DNA of 64,000 bases from Pseudomonas sp. TCU-HL1. Lineage in GTDB: Bacteria; Pseudomonadota; Gammaproteobacteria; Pseudomonadales; Pseudomonadaceae. Location of the stretch: assembly GCF_001708505.1 (NCBI RefSeq), contig NZ_CP015992.1:4216001-4280000 (forward strand). Direction: 5' to 3'. A program made the translations under genes and the position numbers. Under the pieces are notes generated by a model. That model was not told where the DNA came from. It worked only from the letters and a program-made list of their open reading frames with translations, and ran no database searches. Each line of letters starts with the position of its first letter. Position 1 is the first letter of the stretch. Positions 25,817 to 33,746 of this stretch are shown here, piece by piece.

Positions 25817-26530
25817 TCAGAACGGGAACAGCGGGCTTATGAAGAACCGGTCGAACCAGCCGGGCTGGCTGGCATCGGCGAAGGCGCCGGTGCCCGAATA
25901 GGTGATGCGTGCGTCGGCGACGCGGGTGGACGGCACGGTGTTATCGGTGCCGATGTCGTCGGCGCGGACCATGCCCGCAATGCGCACCAGTTCGTCGCCG
26001 GTATTGAGGGTCAGCCACTTCTCGCCGCGGACGGCCAGGATGCCGTTGGGCAGCACCTCGGACACCGTGACGGTGATGGAGCCGGACAGGCTGTTGCTCT
26101 GCCCTGCCTTGGAATCGCCCTTGGTGTCGCGGGTGGCGTTGTACTCGGCATCCAGGGACAGGCGCGCCGCATCCAGCGGATTGAGGCCGCCATTGGGGTT
26201 GTTCACCGATACGCCGCCGCCGAACAACGAGGTCAGGCCGATGTTGGCGTTGCTGTCCTTCTGGATCTGCGAGTTGGCGTTCTTGCTGGCCTGGGTGCGC
26301 TCGTTGAGGGTGATGGTGATGATGTCACCCACGCGATAGGCCTTGCGGTCGTCGTAGAGGTTGGTTTCGAAACCCGCCTGATAGATCGCGCCGTTGTTCT
26401 GCGCAGCCGGCAACGGCGTGCGCGGCAGCACGGGCGCGTAGTACGGATCGTTCGGCCGCGGAGCCGGCTGCACGCAGCCCTGGATAAGGGTGATACCGAG
26501 CAGCGGGAGAAGAATGATCAGCCGGTTCAT
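25817..26530 (-). CDS. flgH: FlgH, L-ring lipoprotein
   Basis: FlgH forms the outer-membrane L-ring. The 237-residue precursor starts MNRLIILLPLLGITLIQGCVQPAPRP (lipobox LIQG-Cys at residues 15-19), so it is a lipoprotein with mature Cys19. The family motifs DDRKAYRVGDIITITLNERTQASK (about residues 60-83) and NGILAVRGEKWLTLN follow. It sits 18 bases after flgG. Confidence 0.95.
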   Translation of the reverse strand: MNRLIILLPLLGITLIQGCVQPAPRPNDPYYAPVLPRTPLPAAQNNGAIYQAGFETNLYDDRKAYRVGDIITITLNERTQASKNANSQIQKDSNANIGLTSLFGGGVSVNNPNGGLNPLDAARLSLDAEYNATRDTKGDSKAGQSNSLSGSITVTVSEVLPNGILAVRGEKWLTLNTGDELVRIAGMVRADDIGTDNTVPSTRVADARITYSGTGAFADASQPGWFDRFFISPLFPF

Positions 26531-26548
26531 GGCGACTACCTCAGGGCG

Positions 26549-27334
26549 TTACAGGTTCTGCGTGACGAAGGCGAGCATCTGGTCGGCCGTGGAGATGACC
26601 TTGGAGTTCATCTCGTAGGCGCGCTGGGTGGTGATCATGTTCACCAACTCCTCGACCACGCTGACGTTGGAGTTCTCCAGGGTGTTCTGCTGCACGGCGC
26701 CAAGGCCGGTGAGGCCCGGGGTGCCGACCTGCGGAGCGCCACTGGATGCGGTCTCCAGGAACAGGTTGTTGCCGATGGCCTGCAGGCCGCCGTAGTTGAC
26801 GAAGTCGGCGGTCTGGATGTTGCCGATCACCTGGGCAGCGGGATTGCCCACGGTGGTCACGGAGACGGTGCCGTCCTCACCCACGGTGAAGGTCTGCACT
26901 TCGGCGGGCAGGACGATGGCCGGCTCCAGGGCGAAACCCTGGGAGGTGACGATCTGGCCGTCGGCGTTCAGGTGAAAGCTGCCGTCGCGGGTGTAGGAGA
27001 CCGTGCCGTCAGGCAACAGCACCTGGAAGAAGCCGCGGCCGTTGATGGCCATGTCCAGCGGCTGCTCGGTGGTCTGCAGGCTGCCCTGGGTGAAGATTTT
27101 CTGCGTGCCGGCGATGCGCACACCGGTACCCAGTTGCAGGCCGGTGGGCAATTCGCTGTCCTGGCTGGTCTGGCCACCCGGCTGGCGACGGATCTGGTAC
27201 AGCAGGTCTTCGAACTCGGCGCGATCGCGCTTGAAGCCGGTGGTCGAGACGTTCGCCAGGTTGTTGGAAATGGTGGTCAGGTTCATGTCCTGGGCGGACA
27301 GGCCGGTCTTGCTGACCCAGAGTGCCGGAAGCAT
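26549..27334 (-). CDS. flgG: FlgG, distal rod protein
   Basis: FlgG builds the distal rod that spans the P- and L-rings. The 261-residue protein has the standard length and the N-terminal motif MLPALWVSKTGLSAQDMNLTTISNNLANVSTTGFKRDRAEFEDLLYQ (residues 1-47 in pieces), with the C-terminal NVSVVEELVNMITTQRAYEMNSKVI of the rod/hook family. The ATG at 27334 has GAGGAGA seven bases upstream; the 27-base open frame before it lacks conserved sequence. Confidence 0.96.
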   Translation of the reverse strand: MLPALWVSKTGLSAQDMNLTTISNNLANVSTTGFKRDRAEFEDLLYQIRRQPGGQTSQDSELPTGLQLGTGVRIAGTQKIFTQGSLQTTEQPLDMAINGRGFFQVLLPDGTVSYTRDGSFHLNADGQIVTSQGFALEPAIVLPAEVQTFTVGEDGTVSVTTVGNPAAQVIGNIQTADFVNYGGLQAIGNNLFLETASSGAPQVGTPGLTGLGAVQQNTLENSNVSVVEELVNMITTQRAYEMNSKVISTADQMLAFVTQNL

Positions 27335-27379
27335 TGTCTTCTCCTCGGGCGCCGGAATCATGGCGCCGCGTACTGGTGA

Positions 27380-28123
27380 TTAGCTGAACTGCAAGACCCG
27401 CGCCATCGCCGAAGAGTTGTCTTCGGCAGTACGCATCATCTTCACGGAGAGCTCGAACTGGCGGGACAGCGAGAGGATCGCGGTCATCTCTTCAACGGCG
27501 TTGACGTTGCTGGCCTCGATGAAGCCGGACGTCACGCGCACATTGGCGTCGGCCTGCACGGCCTGCTGCGGGTCCTTCAGCCGGATCAGGCCGTCAGCGC
27601 CCTTCTCCAGTTGCTTGGGATCGGGATTGACCAGCTTGAGGCGATCCACCTCGGCCACCACATTGGGGGCCTCGCCCAGTGCGCGGATGCTGATGGTGCC
27701 GTCCTGGCCGATCTCGACTTTCTGCTCCGGCGGAATGGCGATGGGACCGGCATTGCCCATGACCGGCAAACCGTTGCCGGTGCGCAACTGGCCAAGGGCG
27801 TCGACCTGCAGGCTGGCGGTACGCACATAGGCTTCGCCGCCATCCGGGGCCTGAACCGCAACCCAGCCCTCGCCTTCGATCGCCACATCCAGGTCGCGGC
27901 CGGTTTCCTGCAGCGCGCCAGGGGTGAAATCAGTGCCAGGGCGTTCGGTCATGGCATAGACCCGCGACGGAAAGCTGTCACCGAACACCGGCATGGAACG
28001 CGCCTGCTCGAAATCGCGACGGAAGCCGGAGGTCGAGATGTTCGCCAGGTTGTTGGCATGGGCGCGCTGGGCCAGCGAGTTCTGGCTGGCTCCGCTCATT
28101 GCGACGTAAAGCATCTTGTCCAT
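27380..28123 (-). CDS. flgF: FlgF, proximal rod protein
   Basis: FlgF is a proximal rod subunit. The 247-residue protein starts MDKMLYVAMSGASQNSLAQRAHANNLANISTSGF (family motif NNLANISTSGF) and ends with the conserved NVNAVEEMTAILSLSRQFELSVKMM segment. The open frame extends to a TTG at 28189, but that codon lies inside the sigma-54 promoter, so the ATG at 28123 is right. It is the first gene of the flgFGHIJKL operon, 46 bases before flgG. Confidence 0.95.
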   Translation of the reverse strand: MDKMLYVAMSGASQNSLAQRAHANNLANISTSGFRRDFEQARSMPVFGDSFPSRVYAMTERPGTDFTPGALQETGRDLDVAIEGEGWVAVQAPDGGEAYVRTASLQVDALGQLRTGNGLPVMGNAGPIAIPPEQKVEIGQDGTISIRALGEAPNVVAEVDRLKLVNPDPKQLEKGADGLIRLKDPQQAVQADANVRVTSGFIEASNVNAVEEMTAILSLSRQFELSVKMMRTAEDNSSAMARVLQFS

Positions 28124-28172
28124 GAATGTCTCCGAGTGGGCGTTGCCGCCCTTGGCTCTTTGCACGCTATCC

Positions 28173-28189
28173 AGCAAGCGCCATGCCAA
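28173..28189 (-). promoter_or_regulatory. Sigma-54 promoter of flgFGHIJKL
   Basis: The minus-strand sequence TTGGCATGGCGCTTGCT is a full RpoN promoter (TTGGCAYG, TTGCT, GG-N10-GC), 50 bases upstream of flgF. It lies on the flgF side of both the flgE terminator and the insertion sequence, so flgF expression does not depend on read-through from flgBCDE. Confidence 0.88.
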
Positions 28190-28242
28190 ACTCGAAAACT
28201 ATTAGTAAGGCATTGAAATAAAACAGATTTTTATAAAAAGAA

Positions 28243-28262
28243 AAGACCTCGCACGAGGTCTT
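28243..28262 (-). terminator. Rho-independent terminator of flgBCDE
   Basis: AAGACCTCG and CGAGGTCTT form a stem with a two-base spacer (28243-28262). On the minus strand it is followed by TTTTCTTTTTATAAAAA, a strong U-rich tail. It ends transcription from the flgE side 54 bases before the flgF promoter. The insertion sequence lies between flgE and this site. Confidence 0.88.
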
Positions 28263-28394
28263 GTCAAAGCGCTGACGGCGAGGGGCTGCCGCCAGCGGCA
28301 AGGGGATTTGCCGCTCAGGGGGGGGCGAGCTGGTGGGCTGAAGCGGAACGCCGCCCGGTCCGACCTACCGAACTCGACCGTAGGGTGCGCCATG

Positions 28395-29682
28395 TGTTCA
28401 GCCGGGGGACATAGGTAACGGGTGTCGGGAGACATGGGTAACGCATTTAGGCTTACGGAATCCTTCGACTCTGGAGTTCGAGCGATGCCGTGGCAGGAGT
28501 GCACCACCATGTCGATTCGACGCGAGTTTGTGCGGTTGGCCGAACAACCGCAGAGCAACGTGCGGGAGCTGTGTCGGCGCTACGGCATCAGCCCGAAAAC
28601 CGCCTACAAATGGTTACAGCGCCACCGCGAGCACGGCGATGCGGGGTTGCAGGAGCGCTCACGCCGGCCGTTGCACAGCCCTGGGCGCAGCGACCCGGAC
28701 TTGGAACAGGCGGTGGTGCAGTTGCACCACCGTTTCCCGTATTGGGGCGCCCGCAAGCTGCGCGGCCTGCTGCCGGCCGCGTTCGAGCGTCCCCACCACA
28801 GCACCCTCGACGCCATCCTCCGCCGCCATGGTTGCCGGGTGCGCTACCACGCCGAGGAGGCCGAAGCTCCGGCCACGCAGCGCTTCGAGCACTGCCAGCC
28901 GAACGAGCTCTGGCAGATGGACTTCAAGGGCCACTTCCCGCTCGCCGACGGCCGCTCGTCGCGCTGCCACCCGTTGACGCTGTTGGATGATCACTCACGC
29001 TTTGCCCTCTGCCTGGAGGCCTGCGAGGGCGAGCGCCTCGAACTGGTTCGACCGCACCTGATCCAGGTCTTTCGCCGCTATGGCCTACCGCGCCGGATCA
29101 CCGCCGACAACGGTCCGCCCTGGGGCTCGAACATCGCGGGCGGCCTGTCCGCCCTGGAGGTCTGGCTGATGCGGCTCGGCATCGAGGTCAGCCACAGCCG
29201 CCCTCATCATCCGCAGACCCAGGGCAAGCTGGAACGCTTCCACCAGACACTCAAGCGCGAGTTACTGCAGCGCTCGTTTCGCGACTTGGCGCACTGCCAG
29301 CAGGCGATGGCGCACTGGCGGGAGCAGTACAACCACGACCGCCCGCATGAGGCGCTGGGCCAACTGCCACCGATCACGCGCTACCAGCCAAGCCGGCGCA
29401 GCTACCCGGAGCAATTGCCTGAGCTGGACTACGAACCGGGCGACCGGGTGCTCAAGGTCGGCCGCGTCGGCCAGGTCAGTTTCCAGGGACGCAGCCTGTT
29501 CGTCGGCGGGGGGCTGTACGGGGAACGCGTCGCTCTCCGCCCCACCGCCGTCGATGGCGTCTACGATGTGGTGTTCATCCACAAGACCCTGCGCCAAGTC
29601 GACTTGAGACCGGGCAAGACATGATCATCAACCCGTTACCCATGTCTCCCGACAAGCGTTACCCATCTATCCCGGCTGAACA
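28395..29682 (+). mobile_element. IS481-family insertion sequence, complete, with target duplication
   Basis: The 1,288-base element carries one transposase gene. Its ends begin TGTTCAGCCGGG (left) and finish CCCGGCTGAACA (right). Inside them lie a second, perfect 21-base inverted pair at 28423-28443 and 29634-29654. Each end therefore has two copies of a GACAT-GGTAACG-like motif about 26-28 bases apart, probably transposase binding sites. The five bases CCATG are duplicated at 28390-28394 and 29683-29687. Removing the element and one CCATG restores a 21-base REP-like repeat identical to the inverted copy at 32965-32985. It looks recent and intact. Confidence 0.92.
28485..29624 (+). CDS. IS481-family transposase
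   Basis: This DDE-type transposase of 379 residues moves the surrounding element. An N-terminal helix-turn-helix (ELCRRYGISPKTAYKWLQRHRE, residues about 30-50) is followed by the rve integrase core. The catalytic residues are visible: Asp in WQMDFKGHF, Asp in ITADNGPPWGS, and Glu in SRPHHPQTQGKLERFHQTLK. The start MPWQECTTMS is typical of the family; the frame continues 63 bases upstream into the terminal repeat. No frameshift or stop is seen, so it should be active. Confidence 0.93.
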   Translation: MPWQECTTMSIRREFVRLAEQPQSNVRELCRRYGISPKTAYKWLQRHREHGDAGLQERSRRPLHSPGRSDPDLEQAVVQLHHRFPYWGARKLRGLLPAAFERPHHSTLDAILRRHGCRVRYHAEEAEAPATQRFEHCQPNELWQMDFKGHFPLADGRSSRCHPLTLLDDHSRFALCLEACEGERLELVRPHLIQVFRRYGLPRRITADNGPPWGSNIAGGLSALEVWLMRLGIEVSHSRPHHPQTQGKLERFHQTLKRELLQRSFRDLAHCQQAMAHWREQYNHDRPHEALGQLPPITRYQPSRRSYPEQLPELDYEPGDRVLKVGRVGQVSFQGRSLFVGGGLYGERVALRPTAVDGVYDVVFIHKTLRQVDLRPGKT

Positions 29683-29740
29683 CCATGCGCACCAGGGCGA
29701 AGCAATGCCTGGGCAAAGACGCTACCCCGGCGCCGGTACC

Positions 29741-29761
29741 GGTGCGCGCAGCGCACCCTAC
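29741..29761. repeat. REP-like palindrome, GTAGGGTGCGC family (inverted copy)
   Basis: This is the GTAGGGTGCGC-type repeat in inverted orientation, 6 bases after the flgE stop. With the copy split by the insertion sequence (28380-28394 plus 29688-29693) it would have formed a doublet like that at 32922-32985. Confidence 0.75.
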
Positions 29762-29767
29762 GAACTA

Positions 29768-31105
29768 TCAGCGGAGATTGATGATGGTCTGGGTTACGGC
29801 GTCCTCAGTCTGGATGGTCTTGGCGTTCGCCTGGTAGTTGCGCTGGGCGACGATCAGGTTCACCAACTGGTCCGACAACTCGACGTTGGAGTCTTCCAGG
29901 GCGCCCGCCTGCAAGGCACCCAGGGTGCCGGAACGCGGCGTGCCCACTACCGGCTCACCGGACTCGAAGGACTGCACCCAGCCCGTCTTGCCCACCGGGG
30001 TCAGGCCCTGGACGCTGGCGAAGTTGGCGAGGATGACCTGGCCTTGCACCTTGGACTGGCCGTTGGTGTAGCGTGCGAAGATCACGCCGGTGTCGTCGAT
30101 TTCCAGGCCCGCTAGCTGGCCGGTGGTGTAGCCGTCCTGGCTGATGCTGTTGACGGCGAAGGCGCTGGAATACTGGCTGGAACCACGGATATCGATACTG
30201 ACACCACCCGCATTGGCCGTGGCGCCGTTGGACGACCACTGCGCCGGGGTGCCGCCATCGGATACCGCCGGGACCCAGTCGTCCAGGTTCATCAGGCCGG
30301 TGGCCGGGTCGTAGTTCAGTTCGCCACCGGCCGCCATGCCGGCGGTATTCAGGCTGCCGTCGGCATTGAACAGCAGGTTGGTGGTGTGCGGATCGGTACT
30401 GGTGGGATCGGCCGGATTGCGCCCGTCCACCAGGACCGCCATGGTCCAGTTGTTGGTGACTGGCGGAGTCGCGGCCGGGTCCGAGTTATTGATGAAGTAC
30501 TGGGTCATGACATGGGCGTTGCCCTGGGAGTCATAGATGTTGACCGAGGTGGACGAGGTGTAGGTGGTCGGGTCGGCCGGGTTGAACGGGGTATTGGTCG
30601 GCGCCTTGGTGGTGGAGTTCAGGTTGAACTTCTGCGCCATCTGGGTGGTGGCCTTGGGTGCCTGGCTCGAGGTCTGCACCTGCAGGTCGCTGACCACGCC
30701 GTTCTGCAGGTTGCCGTTGCCATCCACGCCGTAGCCCTGCAGGCGGTAACCGAAGTTGTTGACGATGTAGCCATCGCGGTCAGTGCCGAAGTAGCCGGCA
30801 CGGGTGTAGCTGACCTCGCCATTGTTACTGGTCTGGAAGAAGCCGTTGCCATTGATGGCCAAGTCCAGGGCGTTCTGGGTGTAGTTGATGTTGCCCTGGT
30901 TGAACAACTGCGACACGTCGCCGAGGGCAACGCCACTGCCCTGGGGATTCTTGCCGGTGCCGAGCACCGAAGAGGCATAGACGTCGGCGAACTCCGCGCG
31001 GGACTGCTTGAAGCCCGCAGTGCCGGCGTTGGCAATGTTGTTGCCGGTGACATTGAGGTCGCTGGTCGCTGCCCGCAGGCCACTGAGACCGATGTTGAAC
31101 GCCAT
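29768..31105 (-). CDS. flgE: FlgE, flagellar hook protein
   Basis: FlgE is the hook subunit. The 445-residue protein begins MAFNIGLSGLRAATSDLNVTGNNIANAGTAGFKQSRAEFADVY (motif GNNIANAGTAGF, residues 21-32). It has a Thr/Asn-rich middle and the family C-terminus GALEDSNVELSDQLVNLIVAQRNYQANAKTI. It ends the flgBCDE operon. Its stop is followed by a REP-like repeat, the insertion sequence and, 1.5 kb on, the operon terminator, so flgE mRNA now reads antisense through the transposase. Confidence 0.95.
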   Translation of the reverse strand: MAFNIGLSGLRAATSDLNVTGNNIANAGTAGFKQSRAEFADVYASSVLGTGKNPQGSGVALGDVSQLFNQGNINYTQNALDLAINGNGFFQTSNNGEVSYTRAGYFGTDRDGYIVNNFGYRLQGYGVDGNGNLQNGVVSDLQVQTSSQAPKATTQMAQKFNLNSTTKAPTNTPFNPADPTTYTSSTSVNIYDSQGNAHVMTQYFINNSDPAATPPVTNNWTMAVLVDGRNPADPTSTDPHTTNLLFNADGSLNTAGMAAGGELNYDPATGLMNLDDWVPAVSDGGTPAQWSSNGATANAGGVSIDIRGSSQYSSAFAVNSISQDGYTTGQLAGLEIDDTGVIFARYTNGQSKVQGQVILANFASVQGLTPVGKTGWVQSFESGEPVVGTPRSGTLGALQAGALEDSNVELSDQLVNLIVAQRNYQANAKTIQTEDAVTQTIINLR

Positions 31106-31150
31106 TTGAATCTCCTTTGCCGGTGCTTCCCGGCGCTCTGAACCGGGAAG

Positions 31151-31834
31151 TTACTGACCGATGACCTGGACCTTGGACAGGCCGACGCTGCCGATGCCCG
31201 CGAGGTTGAGCATCAGTTCGCCGCCGTTCTGCCCCAGGGTGACGCTGTCGACGTTGGCCGGCAGCAGGGTGTAGAGGGCCTTGGTCTCGCCGCCGTACTG
31301 CGCCTGCGCTTCGAACTTGTAGGTGCCCGGCGGCATGAGATTGCCGCTGGAATCCTTGCCGTCCCACATGAAGCTGACGCTGCCGGCGGACTGCTGGCCC
31401 AGGTTGATACGGTTCACCAGTGAACCTGCGCCGTCGTAGACGTTGACCCAGACGTTGCTGCTGGAAATCGGCAGGTTGGCGCTGGCCTTGAAGGTTTCGC
31501 TGGTGTCCACCACCGCCTTCTCGGTGGGCACGATGACCTTGCGCCCCACCAGCGACGAGGCTTGCAGCGCCTGGGACGACTGGTAGCCGGAAAGCAGCGA
31601 ACCCATGCTGGTGTTCATCTTTTCGATGCCTTCCACCTGGCTGAACTGGGCCAGTTGGGCGATGAATTCGCCGTTCTCCTGGGGCGAGAGGGGGTCCTGG
31701 TTGTTCAGCTGGGCCACCAGCAGTTCGAGGAACTCGTTCTTGCCGAGGTCCTTGCTGCTGGTGGTCTCATTCTTGATCGAGTACTGGTCGAGGATCGACT
31801 GGGTATCGGTGGTCGAGACGTTGCTGACACTCAT
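31151..31834 (-). CDS. flgD: FlgD, hook assembly scaffold (hook cap)
   Basis: FlgD caps the growing hook and is not kept in the finished flagellum. The 227-residue protein has the conserved N-terminal domain GKNEFLELLVAQLNNQDPLSPQENGEFIAQLAQFSQVEGIEKMN (residues about 31-75) and the C-terminal FlgD Ig/Tudor part with WDGKDSSGNLMPPGTYKFEA. It lies 45 bases before flgE and 16 after flgC. Confidence 0.95.
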   Translation of the reverse strand: MSVSNVSTTDTQSILDQYSIKNETTSSKDLGKNEFLELLVAQLNNQDPLSPQENGEFIAQLAQFSQVEGIEKMNTSMGSLLSGYQSSQALQASSLVGRKVIVPTEKAVVDTSETFKASANLPISSSNVWVNVYDGAGSLVNRINLGQQSAGSVSFMWDGKDSSGNLMPPGTYKFEAQAQYGGETKALYTLLPANVDSVTLGQNGGELMLNLAGIGSVGLSKVQVIGQ

Positions 31835-31850
31835 GCTATTTCGCTCCCTG

Positions 31851-32297
31851 TTACTGACCCAGGGTCAGCACTTTCTGCATCATCTGCTTGGCGGTGTTCA
31901 TCATTTCGACGTTGGTCTGGAAGGAACGGCTGGCGGAAATCATGTCCGCCATCTCTTCCACCACGTTCACATTCGGGTAGTAGACGTAGCCATCCGCGTT
32001 GGCCGCGGGATGGCTCGGCTCGTAGCGCGGAGTCAGGGTGCTCTGGTCCTCGATCACGCCGAGCACCTGGACGCCGGCGCCGGACTGATCCTGATCGGCG
32101 AACAGCGAGCCCTGGTCGCCATTACCCAGGCTGTCCTGCATCACGGTGGCGAACACCGGGTGGCGGGCGCGGTAGGTCTGATCGAGGCTGGAGGAAACGG
32201 TCTCGGCGTTGGCGATGTTGCTGGAGATGGTGTTCAGCCGAGTGTTCTGGGCACTCATGCCGGTTCCGGCGATGTTGAAGATGCTGGACAGGGACAT
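31851..32297 (-). CDS. flgC: FlgC, proximal rod protein
   Basis: FlgC is a proximal rod subunit of standard length (148 residues). It has the family motif NTISSNIANAETVSSSLDQTYRARHPVF near residues 23-50 and the C-terminal VNVVEEMADMISASRSFQTNVEMMNTAKQMM. It lies 14 bases after flgB and 16 before flgD, in the flgBCDE operon. Confidence 0.96.
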   Translation of the reverse strand: MSLSSIFNIAGTGMSAQNTRLNTISSNIANAETVSSSLDQTYRARHPVFATVMQDSLGNGDQGSLFADQDQSGAGVQVLGVIEDQSTLTPRYEPSHPAANADGYVYYPNVNVVEEMADMISASRSFQTNVEMMNTAKQMMQKVLTLGQ

Positions 32298-32311
32298 GGC
32301 TTGGCTCTCCG

Positions 32312-32719
32312 TTATTCGCCGCGCAGGGCGCCGATCAGCCCTTTGAACTTGCTATTGAGGAAGGTGAAGCTGGCCTGGAACTGCATGGCGTTCTCGGTGT
32401 AGTTCGATTGCTCGAGCTGGGCGTCGACAGTGTTCTGGTCGACGGCCGCCTGGAACGGAATGCGGTACTTCAGCGAGGCATCGGCCATATCGAAGCCTTC
32501 GGCGGCGATGTGCTGCTCGTTGGTACGGGTGGCCTGGAAGCTGCCGCTGGCGGCTTTCTCCGACTGCTGGGCCAGTACGCTGGCGAAATCCAGATCACGA
32601 GCCTTGTAGTTCGGGGTGTCGGCGTTGGCGATGTTGTTGGCCAGCACCTCGCCACGCTGCGCGCGGAAGCTGAGGGCTTGCTGATGGATGCCGAGGGCCT
32701 TTTCGAAACTGATGCTCAT
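32312..32719 (-). CDS. flgB: FlgB, proximal rod protein
   Basis: FlgB is the most proximal rod subunit. The 135-residue protein starts MSISFEKALGIHQQALSFRAQRGEVLANNIANADTPNYKARDLDFASVL (motif ANNIANADTPNYKARDLDF). The ATG at 32719 has AAAGG upstream; the open frame continues 45 bases into the promoter region. It is the first gene of flgBCDE, and a sigma-54 promoter lies 48 bases upstream. Confidence 0.95.
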   Translation of the reverse strand: MSISFEKALGIHQQALSFRAQRGEVLANNIANADTPNYKARDLDFASVLAQQSEKAASGSFQATRTNEQHIAAEGFDMADASLKYRIPFQAAVDQNTVDAQLEQSNYTENAMQFQASFTFLNSKFKGLIGALRGE

Positions 32720-32766
32720 GTCCGGAACCTTTGCCAGTGGCAATCTGGTTTGCTTGCCAGACATTC

Positions 32767-32783
32767 AGCAAAGGCCGTGCCAA
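32767..32783 (-). promoter_or_regulatory. Sigma-54 promoter of flgBCDE
   Basis: The minus-strand sequence TTGGCACGGCCTTTGCT matches the RpoN consensus throughout and lies 48 bases before flgB. Upstream of it is A/T-rich sequence and then repeats; the 306-base gap 32720-33025 contains no gene. A run of GCGGCAA-type short repeats occupies about 32826-32912. Confidence 0.9.
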
Positions 32784-32921
32784 ATATATTTATCCTTTAT
32801 TTTCAATATCTTAGTGAATAAATGAGCGGCAATAAGCGGCAATGGGGTTCCGCTGGAACTGCAGGAGCGGCAAAGCGGCAAGGATGTTTGCCGCTGGTTG
32901 CCGCCTTGCCGCTGGCACCTC

Positions 32922-32985
32922 GTAGGGTGCGCTGCGCGCACCAGGCTTCCTGCACGGGGATCTCGGTGCGCATGGCGCACCCTAC
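32922..32985. repeat. REP-like doublet, GTAGGGTGCGC family
   Basis: Two copies in inverted orientation (32922-32942 and 32965-32985) are separated by 22 bases. The second copy, read on the minus strand, has CCATG at its centre and is identical to the target restored by removing the insertion sequence at 28395. Confidence 0.8.
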
Positions 32986-32996
32986 CTGGAAATGAG

Positions 32997-33018
32997 AAGG
33001 CCGCCCTTGGGCGGCCTT
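32997..33018 (-). terminator. Stem-loop after the quinone reductase gene
   Basis: AAGGCCGCCC and GGGCGGCCTT pair around two bases, 7 bases beyond the stop of the gene at 33026. The tail on the minus strand is TCTCATTTCC, only moderately U-rich. It probably ends the transcript coming from the ABC transporter side. Confidence 0.6.
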
Positions 33019-33025
33019 GCGGTGC

Positions 33026-33730
33026 TCATCGCGCCAGCGGGTACAACCGGTCGTCAAACTGCTCCAGGCGAGGGAATTGCAGCGGCACATCCTGTTCCAG
33101 GTGCTGCAAGCGTTCCTGATAGGCACGCAGGAAATCCTGGCGGGCATCGTTGCTGATATAAGGCACATGCCAGGCCACGAAGGGCGGCAGCACGTCCAGG
33201 CCGACATAGGCCAGGGTGCCACGCAGCAGTGGGCGCAGCATGTCTTCCAGCGGGCCGTGGATGGCCCCCTCGCCGAACATGTGATCGCGCCCGCCCAGGG
33301 TCAGGGTGACCAGCGCCTTCTTGCCGGCCAGCCCGCCCTGGTCGTAGAAGCGCTTGCCGCCGTAGCAGACGCCCGATACCAGCACCCGGTCGATCCAGCC
33401 CTTGAGCATGGCCGGCACCGAGAACCAGTAGAGCGGGAAGTTGAAGATCACCAGATCTGCCCAGAGCAACTTGTCCAGCTCGGCCTGGATGTCCGCGGCG
33501 ATCCGCCCGGACTTGACGCCCTCGCGCTGCTCCAGCGCGTAGACCAGGTAGTCCGGGTTGGTTCGCTCGGAAAAGTCGGAGGCCGACGCCACCGGGTTCC
33601 AGTTCATCGCGTAGAGGTCGGAGACCCGCACCTGATGCCCCTGCCCCTGCAGCGTTTCCACGGCCAGGTCGCGCAGGGCGCTGGTGAAGGATTGCGGCTC
33701 GGGGTGGGCGTGGACGATCAATACATTCAT
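33026..33730 (-). CDS. Flavodoxin-fold NAD(P)H:quinone oxidoreductase
   Basis: The 234-residue protein belongs to the Flavodoxin_2 / NQO1-MdaB family, FAD- or FMN-dependent reductases that move two electrons from NAD(P)H to quinones. It starts MNVLIVHAHPEPQSFTSAL with the flavin-phosphate loop. It has the family segment WADLVIFNFPLYWFSVPAMLKGWIDRVL (about residues 90-117) and VTLTLGGRDHMFGEG. It ends a transport operon, 16 bases after the ATPase gene. By recall, a gene of this kind also neighbours aruH in P. aeruginosa. The true substrate is unknown; it might alternatively reduce nitro or azo compounds. Confidence 0.85.
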   Translation of the reverse strand: MNVLIVHAHPEPQSFTSALRDLAVETLQGQGHQVRVSDLYAMNWNPVASASDFSERTNPDYLVYALEQREGVKSGRIAADIQAELDKLLWADLVIFNFPLYWFSVPAMLKGWIDRVLVSGVCYGGKRFYDQGGLAGKKALVTLTLGGRDHMFGEGAIHGPLEDMLRPLLRGTLAYVGLDVLPPFVAWHVPYISNDARQDFLRAYQERLQHLEQDVPLQFPRLEQFDDRLYPLAR

Positions 33731-33746
33731 GGGATTACCTTCTGGA

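Noticed and set aside
28123..28189. TTG start for flgF at 28189 adding 22 residues
   Set aside because: The TTG is part of the sigma-54 promoter, and the added residues are not conserved; the ATG at 28123 gives the normal FlgF N-terminus.
32826..32912. Possible CRISPR-like array from GCGGCAA repeats
   Set aside because: The units are only about 7-8 bases, irregularly spaced and palindromic with GCCGC, without constant spacers or cas genes.
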